Source of the DNA: Neelides folsomi
Taxonomy: Eukaryota; Arthropoda; Collembola; Neelipleona; Neelidae
Assembly (NCBI GenBank): GCA_034687125.1
Contig: JAQGBZ010000027.1
Location: 186,001 to 250,000, forward strand
DNA length: 64,000 nucleotides
Direction of reading: 5' to 3'
Shown: piece by piece, positions 35,797 to 48,451 of the stretch
Position numbering within the stretch: the first letter of the stretch is position 1
How the letters are laid out: the number at the start of each line of letters is the position of its first letter
Notes under the pieces: model-generated
What the model was told of the DNA's origin: nothing
The model's input: the letters and a program-made list of their open reading frames with translations, nothing else
Databases searched by the model: none
Made by a program: the position numbers and the translations under genes

Positions 35797-38700
35797 TTAT
35801 TTATCCTTTGAGGCTCTCTTTTTAGAAACCCTTCCGCAAAAAAGCCCAAAGACGAAAATCAGCCCTACGAAGGTGATGGCTACCCCTAAGAAGTAATTCT
35901 TATGCTCTGACCCCGCCACTTGACTGTACAACTGCACGAATGACTCAACTTCACCATTTCCGGCCAACTGGAATAGTTTTTGTCTCTCGGAAAGGAGTTC
36001 TTTGCATCCTGCACTCAATCTGCTTCCTTTTCCAAGCTCCAATTCATTCAAAAGACAAGCCACCACTAAAATATCAATCAAAATTAAATAAATACAAATC
36101 CCTATACTTTTGATCGTTTTAAATGTACAGTGAAAATTGTATTGTACTTTTTATTTATTTATGTATAATTAAAATATATTTATTAAGACTTACGCCTTCC
36201 TTCTCCTGGTGGAACTCCATCGCAGCGTTTGACAAGATCAAGGGCACAAGCTTGATTAAGAATAGGATCCACATGGATGTCAACCAAAGTTGATTGAATC
36301 AATTCAGTCACTTCTTTGTGACACTTTGGAGATCGAATTTTGTTCTGGTGGTAAAGAACCTTCAAACATTCTTCTAATGCTCCTCCGTCTCCATGATCCT
36401 GAGTTTCTCCTGTTGGTCTTCGACAAGATTCTTCAATCTGAAATTTTGAATGTTAAGTTAATCACAATTATATATCATATGACATTTCTAAAAAGTTTCA
36501 CTTTGGTGCTAAATTACTAATAATTAATTATGTTAGATAATTGCTTACATCTTTTCTACAATTGAAATACAAATTGTTGTCAATTCGAATATCAAGTTTT
36601 GCAGCTCCTTCAATAATGGATTCCACATGAGCTCTGCAAGTTGCCGTAAGGCGACTCTTCGGCAAAATGAATTCTCTTTTGAGACATGCAAGAATTCGTC
36701 CTTCGCCGGGCTTCATTGGGCAAAACTTCCGAATGTCCAATTTACAATTCTTTTGAAGCCGAGGGTTCAAACGAAGGTCTGAACTTTGTTCAATTAGTCT
36801 TGATCTCAATAAAACTCCACATTTTTCATCAAAGCCCTTTAAATATTCCAAATGAATAAAATATTTTAAATTAAATAATGAATATTATCTTATATTATTT
36901 CAAATAGCTTTCTAGAATTTATCATCCATTTCTATTTTATCATGATTAAATGTTAATATGTACTTCTTGCACTTTATAATTAATAACTCACCTCTTTGTT
37001 TTGAACCATTGCGTTTTTGAGACAAAGAAACAAATTAGATTTATCTGAGCAAAAGAGAGAAATCTCATTACTGCAAACTTGTGAAAGAGCTAAATCAAGA
37101 GAAATGTCATTTGAAACTTCTTCTTGGAACTTAAAAAGTGCATGAAAGCAATCCGAAGTATTCAAAATAAATTCTCGTTTTCCTCTCAAGCACTCAAAGA
37201 TTCTTCCTCCTCCTGGTTTCACTTCCTTGCAGTAGTCTTCCACTTGACTTTTACACAAACTGTAAATAGAACTCTTCTCAGTATCCGCAGCTTCAGATTC
37301 AATTTGAAGACGAGAAAGCGTCAAATATCGAACTTGTTTCCGACAGCCTTTTCCAATCTTGTTATTCATTTCATTCACGACATCATCCCGAATGTTTTTC
37401 GATAAACAAGAAACCAACTAAAAATTTAATAATTCGCGAATTTAATTACACAACAAAATAAATTTATAGTTTGAAATACAAATTAAACTATGATAATTTC
37501 ATATTTGATGTTCTTAAGAACCTTTGATGGAGTCAATGGCTTCATGTTTTCTTCATTGCAATAGCGAATGACATATTCATGACAGTGAGTTTTAAACTTT
37601 GGGCTGAATTTAATATCTTTGAGTCTTAGGAGTTGGAGATGTTCCACGCTCGCTCGACACTTTTTATTCTTCATGTCAGGTTTAAGATCAATCAAACATC
37701 CGACAATATCGCTATCTTCGCTGCTTCCTTCTTTCACACATTTATTTTCAATGACATCCCTACAATACTTCCACAAGTATGGGTCGATGGTTGGATCTTT
37801 ACTCTCGGCCTATTAATTCAATAAATTAAAAAACGAGAAATAAATAGCAAACAATATAACAATGATATAAGCGTACCTCAGTAAAGTTTGTCAAAGCCAC
37901 ACGACATTCCCTGTCTGCAATTTCATCAAGGTGTTCTTGGAGGCAAGCGAGTTCTTCTCCTCTCTTGTTTTTTTCGGGACACAAATCTGCCAAATCGTTC
38001 AAACAAGGTTCTTCAATTTCTGGCATTAAATGAACTGAAAGAGCTCTGCGACGTTTCGTCTCTCTGATCCGCTCTCCGCATTTTCGACTCACCTGAAAAA
38101 CAATAATTTACGGTCAAGTTAAGATCTTAATAATAACAATTAATATAATATTTATTTTGTGTTGATAAAAATTATAAAAAATTGTGTATCAAATATATTA
38201 TTTTTATGCTCAACACTCACCAGACCAGAACCACTTTCAAGATTCCTGAAAAGGCATGAAAGAATTAGCGGACCGAGCATTGGCGCATTCTTTTGGTAGT
38301 CTCCAGCCCATTCTTTGCTCGCATGGCAAATTTTAACTGCGTCGTCTCTGCATTCATCAAAGAGGGCAGAGTCCATAGGGAAATCTCGAGAAACAAAATA
38401 TTGAATCTGCAAAAGAGTCGCTTCACATTCTTCGCTCATAATGGTTCCCAAATCTGTGGCTCCTGAGTCGCTCGTTAGTAAATTCATCAAGCAATCAAGA
38501 ATTCTGTTCGTTGGGTGTTTCCCACATTCAGATCTTTCAACAGCCGATTGGCAATTAGACCTCAATACTGGATCAACTCGCCAATCACTTGAAATGTCTG
38601 ACACTTTCAAGAGATTCTCCAACTGAAATATTAAACATGAATTATGTTACACAAAGGCTAGTATTACAACTTTTATAATTTTACCAAGTTTAATTCATTT

Positions 38701-40736
38701 AACTTATAATTATAAAAAATAACAATGGTTTTAATCTTTTGAAATTACCTCAACCCGACACCCATTTGAGATTTTCTGAGATTTAGATCTACTCTGAGCA
38801 TGAGCCATGAGACAATGGAGTGTGTCTCCATTGAGCCCTTTATCTTTGCAAAAAGCCTCGACGTCTCTATCACAATTTGCTAAGAGTTCCGGAGAGAGTC
38901 GATAATCTTCTAGTAAAGATTTCCGATGAGCTCGAACATCTTCACTGCAATCCCCATTCAGATTTTGACCAACATGAACTGCGTTTTCGAGACAGAGAAG
39001 TATTTGAGAAAGACGTACGGCTTTGCTTGGGCTTAAAGCCTCTTGGCGACATCTAATAAAAAATTATTTTGTTTAACGATGCTGTTTTACAAAGTTTTTA
39101 AATTAGGTTGTTGTTTCTTCAATAACTTTTTTGGTATCTTTAAACTTACTTGAATTTTTTAATTTCATTCTTGCAAGAATACATAATACCGCTGGCTCTA
39201 AAAATTAGAATCAAAAAATTGTTAAAATCATATGGAGTAAAGATATGAATTATTTACTTGTAATCAGCCCATCCCATTTTCTGTCTCCTATAAATTTGTT
39301 CGCGACAATCTCTGCTCATATCGTTCTCCATTTTATTTTTGAATAAACATTTGTATACACGGCTGTTTCCGGCTCTCACATGAGCACAAAACCTAGTTAA
39401 AAACAATCAATCGATTAATTTCTCATTTAATTATTGCTTGAATCTGATTGATTAAATCATTAATCTGGCTATATTTGGTTTAACATACTTTTCTCTGTCG
39501 TCTCTGCAAGAAAAGTAAAGAGCTCGATCAAGATGAAAATCATCACTTTGAAGCTCTGCCACTCTTAAAATCTCAATTGCACATTCTTCACTCAATTTGG
39601 AAATATTATATGAGAGACATTCGATGGTAGTTCCTTGAGATAATGGTAGCTAAACCAAAACAATAGTTTAGAACATCATAATCATAATATGTAATTGAAA
39701 CTCTGAATTGACCAGCATAATTTAATCTAAATTACTCTTTGATCGGAACTTGAGATTCTGTCATTTCGCCCGCATCTAAACTTGTGGATGTCATTGAAAC
39801 ATCTCGTTGCGAACCTCTCCATCATTATGTAATCTCCAAAAATTACCCCTTCAAGTCTAGTCAATAACGTTTTACATCGTTCCCTATAAAGTAAATGCAA
39901 ATTACATATTTAATATCATTGAAGATTATTCAATACTAAAAATATTACATTGTATAAAATGACTATTAATCTAACTTTTTAATATCTTCCTTCCTTTCGC
40001 TCAAGCAGTTAACAAGATTATTTCCTTCTTCATTTCGTTTGTGATAACAAGATGTTTGCTTGAACTCTTCTCGGCATTCATCTCCAGCAAGGATAAGAAA
40101 TCCATCATTTTCTGTGATGTTTTTTCGGAAGAGCCACAGTGCCTTTGTTAATGAAATAAAATAAAATGAAATAAATTGCTAAATCTTACTCTCATTGCAT
40201 AATTCGAGAAGAAATATATTGATATTTAAATCATAATTGCTTCGTTAAAAGTCAGTTTTATATTTAGTCAAAGATATTTATACGTAAAATACTAACATGA
40301 TTGCAGCTGTCTGAAAGATCGTCAGCTTCATTTCTCTGAAAATGAATAATTAATTACAACATTAATTTGATGATTTATCTTCAAGTTAAAGCATTGTTTA
40401 ATATATAAAAATTTATTAGATTAACAAAATATAAAGTACCTTTTTACTCAAAACGCACTCGAGGGCGTCGAGGTCCGAGAGACCATCGAGATTTCTTTCG
40501 CAGATCCTTCCAATGTCAGCTGAACACAGAGGATTCCCTACAATTTGCCCTATTGGCCCCTTGGTCGAGACCTTCTTACTTAATTGATCTGTCTGGATGA
40601 TTTCATTATCTGTGTCTTGGGAGAGCCTTTTTGCCTCTTCCGGTACATCGGCTGGCAACAAACTCGACGACTCCTCGAACCTCACGATGAGGATGAAGAG
40701 GGAAAGTGAAAGACTAGAACAATACTTCGACCACAT
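35797..40736 (-). CDS. GLG1: Golgi apparatus protein 1 (GLG1/ESL-1/CFR)
   Basis: GLG1 is a Golgi type I membrane sialoglycoprotein that binds FGFs and affects growth-factor processing. Fifteen exons (40440-40736, 40297-40335, 39976-40142, 39736-39883, 39489-39649, 39258-39392, 39150-39197, 38749-39052, 38221-38622, 37877-38092, 37522-37809, 36992-37417, 36549-36836, 36194-36437, 35797-36065) give about 1,143 residues; human is about 1,179. A signal peptide (LSLSLFILIV) is followed by tandem cysteine-rich GLG1 repeats of about 60 residues with the recurring pattern C..D...FC....pGeGRi..CL (for example CKLDIRKFCPMKPGEGRILA and CKSQVEDYCKEVKPGGGRIF). The C-terminus has one membrane helix (FLGVAITFVGLIFVFGLFC) and a short basic tail RVSKKRASKDK. 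The 39-base second exon is the least certain, but the phase holds. The gene is divergent from the DM9 gene. Confidence 0.93.
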
Positions 40737-41134
40737 CCTCCAAACACCAAATCATTTATTTAAAAATGAATCCAATCAACCCAATCAGTGTCTTTTTTAA
40801 CTAACAACTGATGAGATTTAAATTAAAATGACGTCGAAAGGAAAATAAAGGGAAAAGTTTATTTCACTATTGAATTTATATTTCAATATTTAAATTTCGC
40901 CCTCCTCTCACAGCCTTGATTTAGTTTGTTGATTTTATTCTAATGTTTCAATTCACCCCAATGTATAGAATTTACTCTGAAACGTTTTCTTGCTAAAATC
41001 ATGCGTTTATGAAAGCGTCCTATTACACCATTTTGATTCTGACATTGTGCCGCTTCCTCGAGCTTCTTTCTTTTTTTCGATTCTTGACCTCGACCCTTCG
41101 CTTTTATTCACAATTAACAGCTAATTTAATTAAA
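40737..41134. promoter_or_regulatory. Divergent region between GLG1 and DM9 gene
   Basis: About 398 bases between two start codons. AT-rich, with no clear core-promoter motif. Its function is inferred from orientation. Confidence 0.4.
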
Positions 41135-42040
41135 ATGGATTTTCATAGTCTTTACTTGAAGGAGGTGGAGAAATCAACCAGTTTGGGGGTTCAGCTTGCT
41201 GATGCTTTGAAAGAACTGAAACATCTCAAAAATGGCGTTGTGAAATGCAATGCCTGCATGCCTCTTTTGTTTGGGAAATGTAAGATTTAATTGTTTTTAT
41301 TATACTTTTTAATATTATAAAACTGAAAAACATTGTGAATTTTATTGAGTAAATTTTTTAAGTCGAATGGGTTCCAGCGTCTGGTGGAGGCTTTCCTCAA
41401 GGATCCTATGTCGGTGGATCTGATCATGGACAACCTCTTTACGTTGTTCGATGTGTAGCAAGTGATGGGGTATCTGTCGTTCCTGGCAAGTTGAACCCAA
41501 CTCATTCCCAGGCTTATTATTCGTGGGAAACTCTTGAAGGGTCTTCTTATCTTTATGAGGTACACTTATAAATCCTTAAATCTACAATATCAATTAGATG
41601 CGTTTATTTAATCATTGCATTCATTGGAAAGCTATTGATGAACAAAAGTTTAGCATTTCAATTGAAAATATTCTAAATTGAAGGTTCTTGTGGCGAATGA
41701 AAATGATCTTGAATGGGTTCCATTCTCCCATGGAAGAAAAGCTCCACTGCCCGAAAAAGCAATACTTGCAGGAAAATTCGTTTATAGTGCCGAACCAAGG
41801 TTTCCCTTTTTAACTCTACAACTATTTCTTTTTATTGTAAAATATACACTTTGAAAAAGTAATGCCTCTTGAATAATTTGTTGTTAAAGATTGGAAGAAG
41901 ATCTTTACATTGGGCGGACTACACATCTTGATACTGGGGTCCAAATAGGCAAAGTTGGTTCTGCACATCGATTTCTTTCCATGTCGTATGGCTCTCAGAG
42001 TTTTTCGTATTGTTCGTTTGAAATTCTCTGCGTAAAGTAA
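41135..42040 (+). CDS. DM9 domain-containing protein
   Basis: DM9 domains are paired beta-prism-like modules that bind mannose or other glycans in molluscs and occur in insects, flatworms and cnidarians; some act in innate recognition. Four exons (41135-41279, 41363-41559, 41684-41799, 41890-42040) give 202 residues. About 45 N-terminal residues are helical (LADALKELKHLKNG) and include CNACMP. Two DM9 repeats follow: FEWVPASGGGFPQGSYVGGS with PLYVVRCV and PGKLNPTHSQAYYSWET, then LEWVPFSHGRKAPLPEKAIL with LYIGRTTHLD and GKVGSAHRFLSMSYG. There is no signal peptide or membrane helix, so it is probably cytosolic. A poly(A) signal lies at 42109. Ligand is unknown. Confidence 0.88.
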
Positions 42041-42738
42041 ATAGCTATTTTTTGAACTTTTAATTATGATTTTATTAACACTGACAAATGTTCCTTTTGC
42101 TATTGAAAAATAAACACAAATTCGTTATTTGATTGTTTTATTAATTATCCTAAAATCAACATATTCATTTTAGCTCTGTCCATTAATGTTATAATTTATT
42201 ATATGCATTTAATTGGATTAATTATACTACATGTAAGTACTACAGAATGACTTATTTGACAATGACAATGACAATTATATTATTATTATAGTTTGGCCTG
42301 ATAGATTGATCTAAAAGTTATCGAGTCAATAACATTTATATTGCATATATTGCATATGTTAAATAAAATACTTCTTTCTTGGCACGACTCTTCCCCCATT
42401 GAATGAAATCAGAATGAAAGGTCGGATCCCAAGAGCTCGTGTGTGTCCCAAATGACAATGACGTTATCCCATTGACTAGAGAAAACTTGAATGTGAAGGA
42501 GAGAAACTTGCCGAGATTCTTTGTAACTCTTCAAATGAAAAGGAAACTGTTGAAACAGGAAAGATGAGTCCTACATTTCCTTAAAACTCTCGATCGTCTC
42601 AACGTCCTTGCGTCTCTCTTTGTTCGTGAGACCACACGAAGAAATTGGGTTGTTCGAACAGACGCTGTTGGAAAAACTCATCAAGACCGGAGGAGATTGA
42701 AAACAATCATTGCTGTATTTCCTTCGAGGTTCTCCACC
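42041..42738. other. Intergenic region DM9 gene to protease gene
   Basis: About 700 bases holding the DM9 gene 3' end with AATAAA at 42109-42114 and the 5' flank of the protease gene. No other structure was seen. Confidence 0.45.
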
Positions 42739-44254
42739 ATGGAGGTTCCTCGACATCTCTTCTACTTTTTCCTAATCTTCATTTCTCTCTCCTCTGCTCA
42801 AGTACGCCTTCAATTTACATATTTACATTTTCCAAAAGTATAAATTTCTGTTATATAGAAAATTCCAAATAGAGATGAAGAGCTTGAGAGGAATTTTATT
42901 CATCCTGACGTTGTGAACCAAACGGATTACTTTCCATTTCCATTTGATCCAACTCTCCCACTGGATACAATCAGACCAACTGGTCCTCCTATACCGTTTC
43001 CATTTCCATCACAAGTTGCTGCTTGCTGTAAAATTATTCATAAAATATTCAAAAAGCTTTATAAAACAACATCTTTGGCTTAAAAAGAAATCATTAATAA
43101 AATATGTTTAGTGTGTGGAATAAAGAGGAATAAGAACATGACGCTGTTTGAGAACGTTGAAAAAGAAAATGTTCCTCTCCAAACCGGCGGAATTGTTTCG
43201 GAAGTGAACGAGTTCCCTTGGGTCGTAGCTCTCGTCAGACGTTCATCCGGCCAAGTCCCTGAACATTTCTGTGGCGGAACACTCATTTCTTCTAAATTCA
43301 TTGTCACAGCCGCCCATTGTACACAAAAGTAAGCACGTGCTTTTTAATACTAGTATGTACATAAATGAACAATTTATCATAAATGAGCAATTAAGAATTT
43401 ATAACCAAATAGTCAAAAAGTTGAAGAAACGGAAATTTGGCTCAACGTCCACGACCTTCTCCTCAACACTGTTGATGCTGAGACGGTGAAAATGAAAGCG
43501 AGCCGGTTTATTGTCCACCCGCACTACCGATCCCGGTATTTGTACAATGACATTTCTCTCATTGAGCTCTCAGAGGAAGTCCGGGTTGAGCCCGGGCTCT
43601 ACAACCAAATAACCTTCACTCCCATTTGTCTTCCGAAGAATGAGGACTTCGACGTGATGGCCCATGGTCCAACGGGGACTTCGGCCGGGTGGGGACAAAC
43701 GAGTTACATGGGCCCAAAGTCCGACAAACTGGTCAAAATCTCCGTTCCACTCCTGAGTAATGAAAAATGCAAGAAGGACTCAATTCCTTACTACGAGAAT
43801 CATGTAACGACTAACATGCTCTGCGCTGGTGATCTTGTACGAGGAGGAGTTGACCCATGTCCGGTAATTTAATTCAAATTCAAACTATCAGTATATCTTT
43901 ATCCTGAATTTAAAAAAATCTAAATCTTAATTATTACCTAATTTTCACGATAATGGCATTTAACAGGGAGATTCCGGGTCACCATTGTTTGTTGTGAATG
44001 AAAGACAGCAACACGTGCTCATTGGAATCGTGTCATGGGGAATTAAATGTGGAGTCCGGCAACAACCCGGCGTTTATACCAGAGTTTCAAGTAACGAATC
44101 ATATAACGTTTCCTAAAGGCCCAATCATGATTAAATATAAAGTTCAAATAAAATACATGTGGAACTTGCAGAATACATTCGATGGATTCGAGCTGAAACT
44201 TCAAGGAAAGAAGGCGAAAGCCAAGTGGACTATGGAAGATATTGCTTTGCCTGA
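42739..44254 (+). CDS. Secreted trypsin-like serine protease (S1, arthropod PPAF-like pro-region)
   Basis: Six exons (42739-42801, 42859-43027, 43112-43328, 43413-43863, 43967-44090, 44172-44254) give 368 residues. A signal peptide ([16 protein letters not shown]) precedes a Pro/Phe-rich pro-region with repeated FPFPFDP and [18 protein letters not shown] then leads to the catalytic domain at [11 protein letters not shown]. The triad is His in TAAHC, Asp in YNDISLIEL and Ser in GDSGSPLF. Asp three residues before the conserved Cys (VDPCPGDSG) predicts trypsin-like cleavage after Arg/Lys. The end reads [10 protein letters not shown]. The usual R/K-IVGG activation site is altered to [13 protein letters not shown], with no basic residue just before it. 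The CG.RN and EFPW layout recalls arthropod PPAF and serine-protease homologues, but here the active Ser is present. Poly(A) signal at 44389. Confidence 0.92.
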
Positions 44255-44998
44255 TTCGATTCATTTATAATATTTTCATTTATTGTAACTTCATTACTGT
44301 CTACCTATATTATTAATTTTATATGGATAATCTTAAATTAACTTTATTTATGTTGAGTTTTAAGCATTTTGCTTCGAGTTTATATTGAAATAAAAGTTAT
44401 TACTTATTTTTGAGAATATATTTATTGAACCTATTAATCATTATTTTCATTATTAACTGACTTTACAGAGGAATGATAACACGCCGAAATGAGAGGAATT
44501 TAAAAAAGTCTTACATTGAAATTATTAATAAATATTTTAGTATAAAATCTCGATGAGACGCGCCCGATTTAAAAGATGTTAAAAGAGATTAATAACTTAA
44601 AGATAGTTTACTGGTTAAATGTTTCGAAACACTGATTTTTAAAAACAGATTTCGGTCAGAAACAGATACATATCTGCGATAGAGACCCTATAATATAAAT
44701 ACTTAAGAATACCAAGTTATGACTTAAGTTTAATAGTTATTACTGTATCTTTTCATTTTGGTATAATTCAAATATTTAAATAATTGTTAGAATATTGAAG
44801 AACATTGTCTTTCGATTGAAAGGGATTTTAGGTAAAAATGTACAAGGGATTCACATCAAGGTTGTAATTATTATTGAAAATTAACATCATTGTTTAAATA
44901 CACGATAGTAAAAAATGTAAACTATTTATGAAGTGTACTAATTGTACGCAAAAGAAAACGAAATTAGTTGAAAAAAACGCACATGGTTGATCATTTCT
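44255..44998. other. Convergent 3' flanks of protease and UBE2C
   Basis: About 740 bases between convergent stops. It contains AATAAA at 44389-44394 for the plus-strand protease. The rest is AT-rich with no ORF. Confidence 0.5.
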
Positions 44999-45978
44999 TC
45001 ATTTCTCTGCTCCTTTTGCCATATGTTCAGACAGGGCTTTCTTGTATGATTCAGGATTACGCCAAAGATGAGCAGCACGAATATTCAAAGGACTGTCGAT
45101 GTTGGGTTCTGAAAAGATAATTAAAGATTAAAATCATTACCCAAAATTACAATATTAAGTATGGTAAATTTAAATGGTATAATATGTGTAATGAGTAATG
45201 AACCAAAGTACCTCCGAGAAGCGACTGAATGGAGATGAGGATGGTTCGAACGTCAAGAAGGGCCGACCACTTATCTTTTAAAATGTCAAGACAAATATTT
45301 CCATTTCCATCAACATTGGGGTGAAAGCATGGTGAGACAAATCGCACAGTTGGAGCAGAATAAGGATAACTGCTCGGAAACTCCAAACTAAGCTTAAATG
45401 TCAGCCCATTGAACACCTAAATAAGAATCATTCTTGTTAATTTAACTTGAAACAATAAATCAATGACTCAACTTACAACAGATTTTATTAATCATGAGTT
45501 TATCAATATTTATAAGTTTAAAGTCCTTACCGTATCTTCGGGTCCTTGTATCGTCCCCACCCACTTAAATATATTATCTCCATCGGGGAACGCAGAAACA
45601 CCCTTTTCAGTCCCCATCTAAAACAAACAGATTTAAGAATCATTAATAGTTAATTGAAAGGAAAAGTGAGCTTTTAAAGCGTTAAATTGATTTTAAAAAT
45701 ATACAAATGGAAATAATGTAAATAATCCATCCATACCATTAGCGCCAGGAGCTCACTTTGAAGTCTGGAAATGAAAGAAAGAAATGTGGTTAGTTCAATC
45801 AAATTATGTAAAACTATCCGAAGGTTTATTGAAGTATGCAAATAAATAGCAAATTAATTCACGAGGTTAATTACCTTTTTGAAACGGAGTGAGAGTCTTT
45901 TGAATTTCCAGAAGCCCCTTCATTTGTTTTCCGATTCCTCTCATTCCGCCCACTTCTAGGACTCACATTTTGGGCCAT
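44999..45978 (-). CDS. UBE2C: Ubiquitin-conjugating enzyme E2 C (UbcH10)
   Basis: UBE2C is the E2 that starts ubiquitin chains with the anaphase-promoting complex to drive mitotic exit. Five exons (45875-45978, 45737-45764, 45531-45617, 45212-45416, 44999-45108) give 177 residues; human is 179. A charged N-terminal extension of about 30 residues ([17 protein letters not shown]), typical of UBE2C, precedes the UBC fold ([53 protein letters not shown]). It has the HPN motif ([14 protein letters not shown]) with the active Cys after NI, then [20 protein letters not shown]. The C-terminus is [21 protein letters not shown] putative destruction-box-like RAAHLW is in the expected place. The second exon is only 28 bases. 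Complete. Confidence 0.96.
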
Positions 45979-47417
45979 TTTTTTCTTTTGACTAAAATTC
46001 GATGCCTCGAACGGCTCCCGACAACGGAAATCTACTGAATTGACTTAAGAAAGATGTAGGGCGATGAAGACCTCGAGAATCGATTTCTAATTTACGACAC
46101 AATATTTTCAATGCCTAATATTTTTAGAGCAACTATATCTCGATTGAAGGAGAATTAGCTTAAAGTGTACAGAGATTTTGGTTAATTATATATGAAGAAG
46201 TAAACTAAAAATTTCGTTTTTTATCTTAATAGTTGATTAAAAAATTGAAAAATTAATTTTTAATAGGAATTGTGTGGCCGTGGAGCCGTTGAGAGTCGTT
46301 TGAGTTGCTTTACACAGCGTTGCCACGAAAATGGATTTTCAGCTTTTAGTTTATGCTTTTCATACATTTCTCATATTGCCCTTGTGCAACCAAACCTACT
46401 CGCCTCCGAACAATTTTTTTATTTACGTATACAAAAATATATAGAGACAGAATAGAGAAATGTAGAGATGATTGCTTAAATGTTTATTAGCCTAAAAGAT
46501 TATTTATTACATGTAATTACTAATTATTAAATAAGACTTGCGTATAATTAATAGAGGAGAGTTTTGATGATAATATGCTTTCCTTTAGTAATTACTATAA
46601 TTGATTAGTGAGATGATGACAAAAATATTTAATCATTACATATTATTATAGTGAAACCACAAATGATTTAGTTTTAAAGTGATATGATAGTAAGTGAAAT
46701 AAGTGAAAGAATGATATATGCGTTTAATACCGACCTCAATTATTTAAGATAGCAATCTACAATCATATGAAGATAAAAATGATGAGAAATCTCAAAATGG
46801 CTTATAAAATTCTTTATTTGTGCAATAAATAAAAATTAGATTTAATACATGTGACGCGCTTTATAATAACTCTTCAATAATTTATTTTTAGAAGGTACAG
46901 TCACATAATTTCATTAAAAATATCGACCTTTCACCTTGAGTAGTCAATTTTTTTAAAAAAACTTTCAATTTTGAACATTTAATAAATTATTTTATATACT
47001 AAAACAAACATTGAGTAAATTTGAAAAAATATTTACTTAAAAAATTAAGAAATACAAATATATATCAAATTCATTGAATAAAACGAACGAACGATGATCT
47101 TCATAAATACAATTTTAAGAATTGACTAAATGTAAATCTCAAAAAATGAATACAAGTACAATGTTATAAATTAAACAACATTACATAGGCATAAGAAAAA
47201 GATCAGTATCATGTAAGATTGCTACTTTGCTACAACGCAAATTTAAAATCCCAAATGAATTTAATCTGAAATAAAGGTAATATCATAATTCAAAATCAAT
47301 CATAAATCTAAATCAATAAAAAGAAATAATTATCTAAATAAATATACTAAAACTTCTAAATGTAAGCACACATTAGAATCGACAAGGAAGAACACAAAAA
47401 TACCATCTTGATTAAAT
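45979..47417. other. Intergenic region between UBE2C and histone H1
   Basis: About 1.4 kb with the UBE2C 5' flank on its left and the H1 3' UTR and tail on its right, as H1 ends at 47418. No other gene or long repeat is seen. No histone stem-loop consensus follows the H1 stop. Confidence 0.45.
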
Positions 47418-48095
47418 TTACTTCTTCGCGGCAGTCTTCCTTCCTGTCTTCTTTGCCTTAGGAGATTTCTTAACAGGAGTCTTTTTCTTGGGCAAAGCCT
47501 TTGCAAGTACTGGAGACTTCTTGGGTGAAGCTGGTGGAGCCGTTGGAGCCTTTTTCTTGCTTCCACCTCCAGTTGCCTTCATCTTTGGTGCAGTCGTGGC
47601 AGGCTTCTTGGCCACAGCTTTCTTCGCACCTTTCCCGGCCGGTTTGGCTTCCTTCTTGGGTGAAGCCTTCTTCGGAGATGCAGCTGGCTTGGGTTTGGCA
47701 GCCGCCTTCGGGACCGTTCCTTTAAGTCCAGATGGAAGCTTGAAACTCCCATTTGCGCCGATTCCCTTGACTTGAACGAGGCTTCCGTTCGCCACCGATG
47801 TTTTGATGTGCCGACGAATGAAGAGAGCAATCTTCTCAACATCCACTGTATAGTTTTCCCCAATATACTTCTTGATGGCTTTGAGTGACGATCCTCCGCG
47901 CTCCTTAAGTCCCTTGAGAGCCTCAGTGACCATCTCAGAAGTCGGTGGATGGTCCATCTTTTTAGCGGGCTTTTTAGCCACAGGAGAGGCTTTCTTGGGA
48001 GCCTTTGTCTTCGCTGCCTTGGCTGGTTTTTTCTCCTTCTTTGGAGCAACCTGAGTCTCCTCCTTGGGGTCGGCTGAAGCTATAGTGGTCTGCAT
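47418..48095 (-). CDS. Linker histone H1
   Basis: H1 binds linker DNA at the nucleosome dyad and compacts chromatin. One coding exon encodes 225 residues. The N-tail is Lys/Ala/Pro-rich with repeated KPAK. The globular winged-helix domain runs about residues 47-118 ([63 protein letters not shown]). The C-tail of about 105 residues is Lys/Ala/Pro-rich with SPKK motifs that are likely CDK sites. The base composition is much richer in G+C than the surroundings, as expected for Lys/Ala/Pro codons. I take the ATG at 48095 because ttgcag directly before AAAATG looks like an acceptor: the first coding exon begins just before the start codon. A donor at about 48451 suggests a 5' UTR intron. Opposite-strand ORFs here are shadows. 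Confidence 0.95.
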   Translation of the reverse strand: MQTTIASADPKEETQVAPKKEKKPAKAAKTKAPKKASPVAKKPAKKMDHPPTSEMVTEALKGLKERGGSSLKAIKKYIGENYTVDVEKIALFIRRHIKTSVANGSLVQVKGIGANGSFKLPSGLKGTVPKAAAKPKPAASPKKASPKKEAKPAGKGAKKAVAKKPATTAPKMKATGGGSKKKAPTAPPASPKKSPVLAKALPKKKTPVKKSPKAKKTGRKTAAKK

Positions 48096-48100
48096 TTTCT

Positions 48101-48451
48101 GCAATGAAATACAAGTTTTAAGAAATGCACGATATGTCCTCTTTTACATTATTATGAATACGGTACTGATCGCTACTGTGTATTCAATAATTTTATAATT
48201 TTATTGAAATGCTGATTTTAACCTATTTGAATAATTCTACAACATTGCCCATTATAATATTCAAAATGAGGATGATTCAGATTTCACTATCCGTCCTGGC
48301 GTATTTGGAGCCGAAGTCGGAAATAATATACAAGTTGTAAAGATTGATGCAATTATATACTTTTAGTACATCAAAATTATATGAAATATGCCAAGAGTGA
48401 ATAGATAGTAATGTAAGCAGAGGTCAGGTCAATTAAAAACTCACCTTTATT
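48101..48451 (-). other. Probable intron in the H1 5' UTR
   Basis: On the minus strand, AATAAAG followed by GTGAGT (donor at about 48451) and TTCATTGCAG directly before AAAATG (acceptor at about 48101) would remove about 350 bases upstream of the H1 start codon. This is inferred from splice consensus only. Confidence 0.5.

Noticed and set aside
46270-46455. 61-codon ORF between UBE2C and H1
   Set aside because: Not similar to anything I recognise and not in an exon chain.
47488-48054. Long ORFs on both strands over histone H1
   Set aside because: Shadows of the Lys/Ala-rich H1 reading frame.
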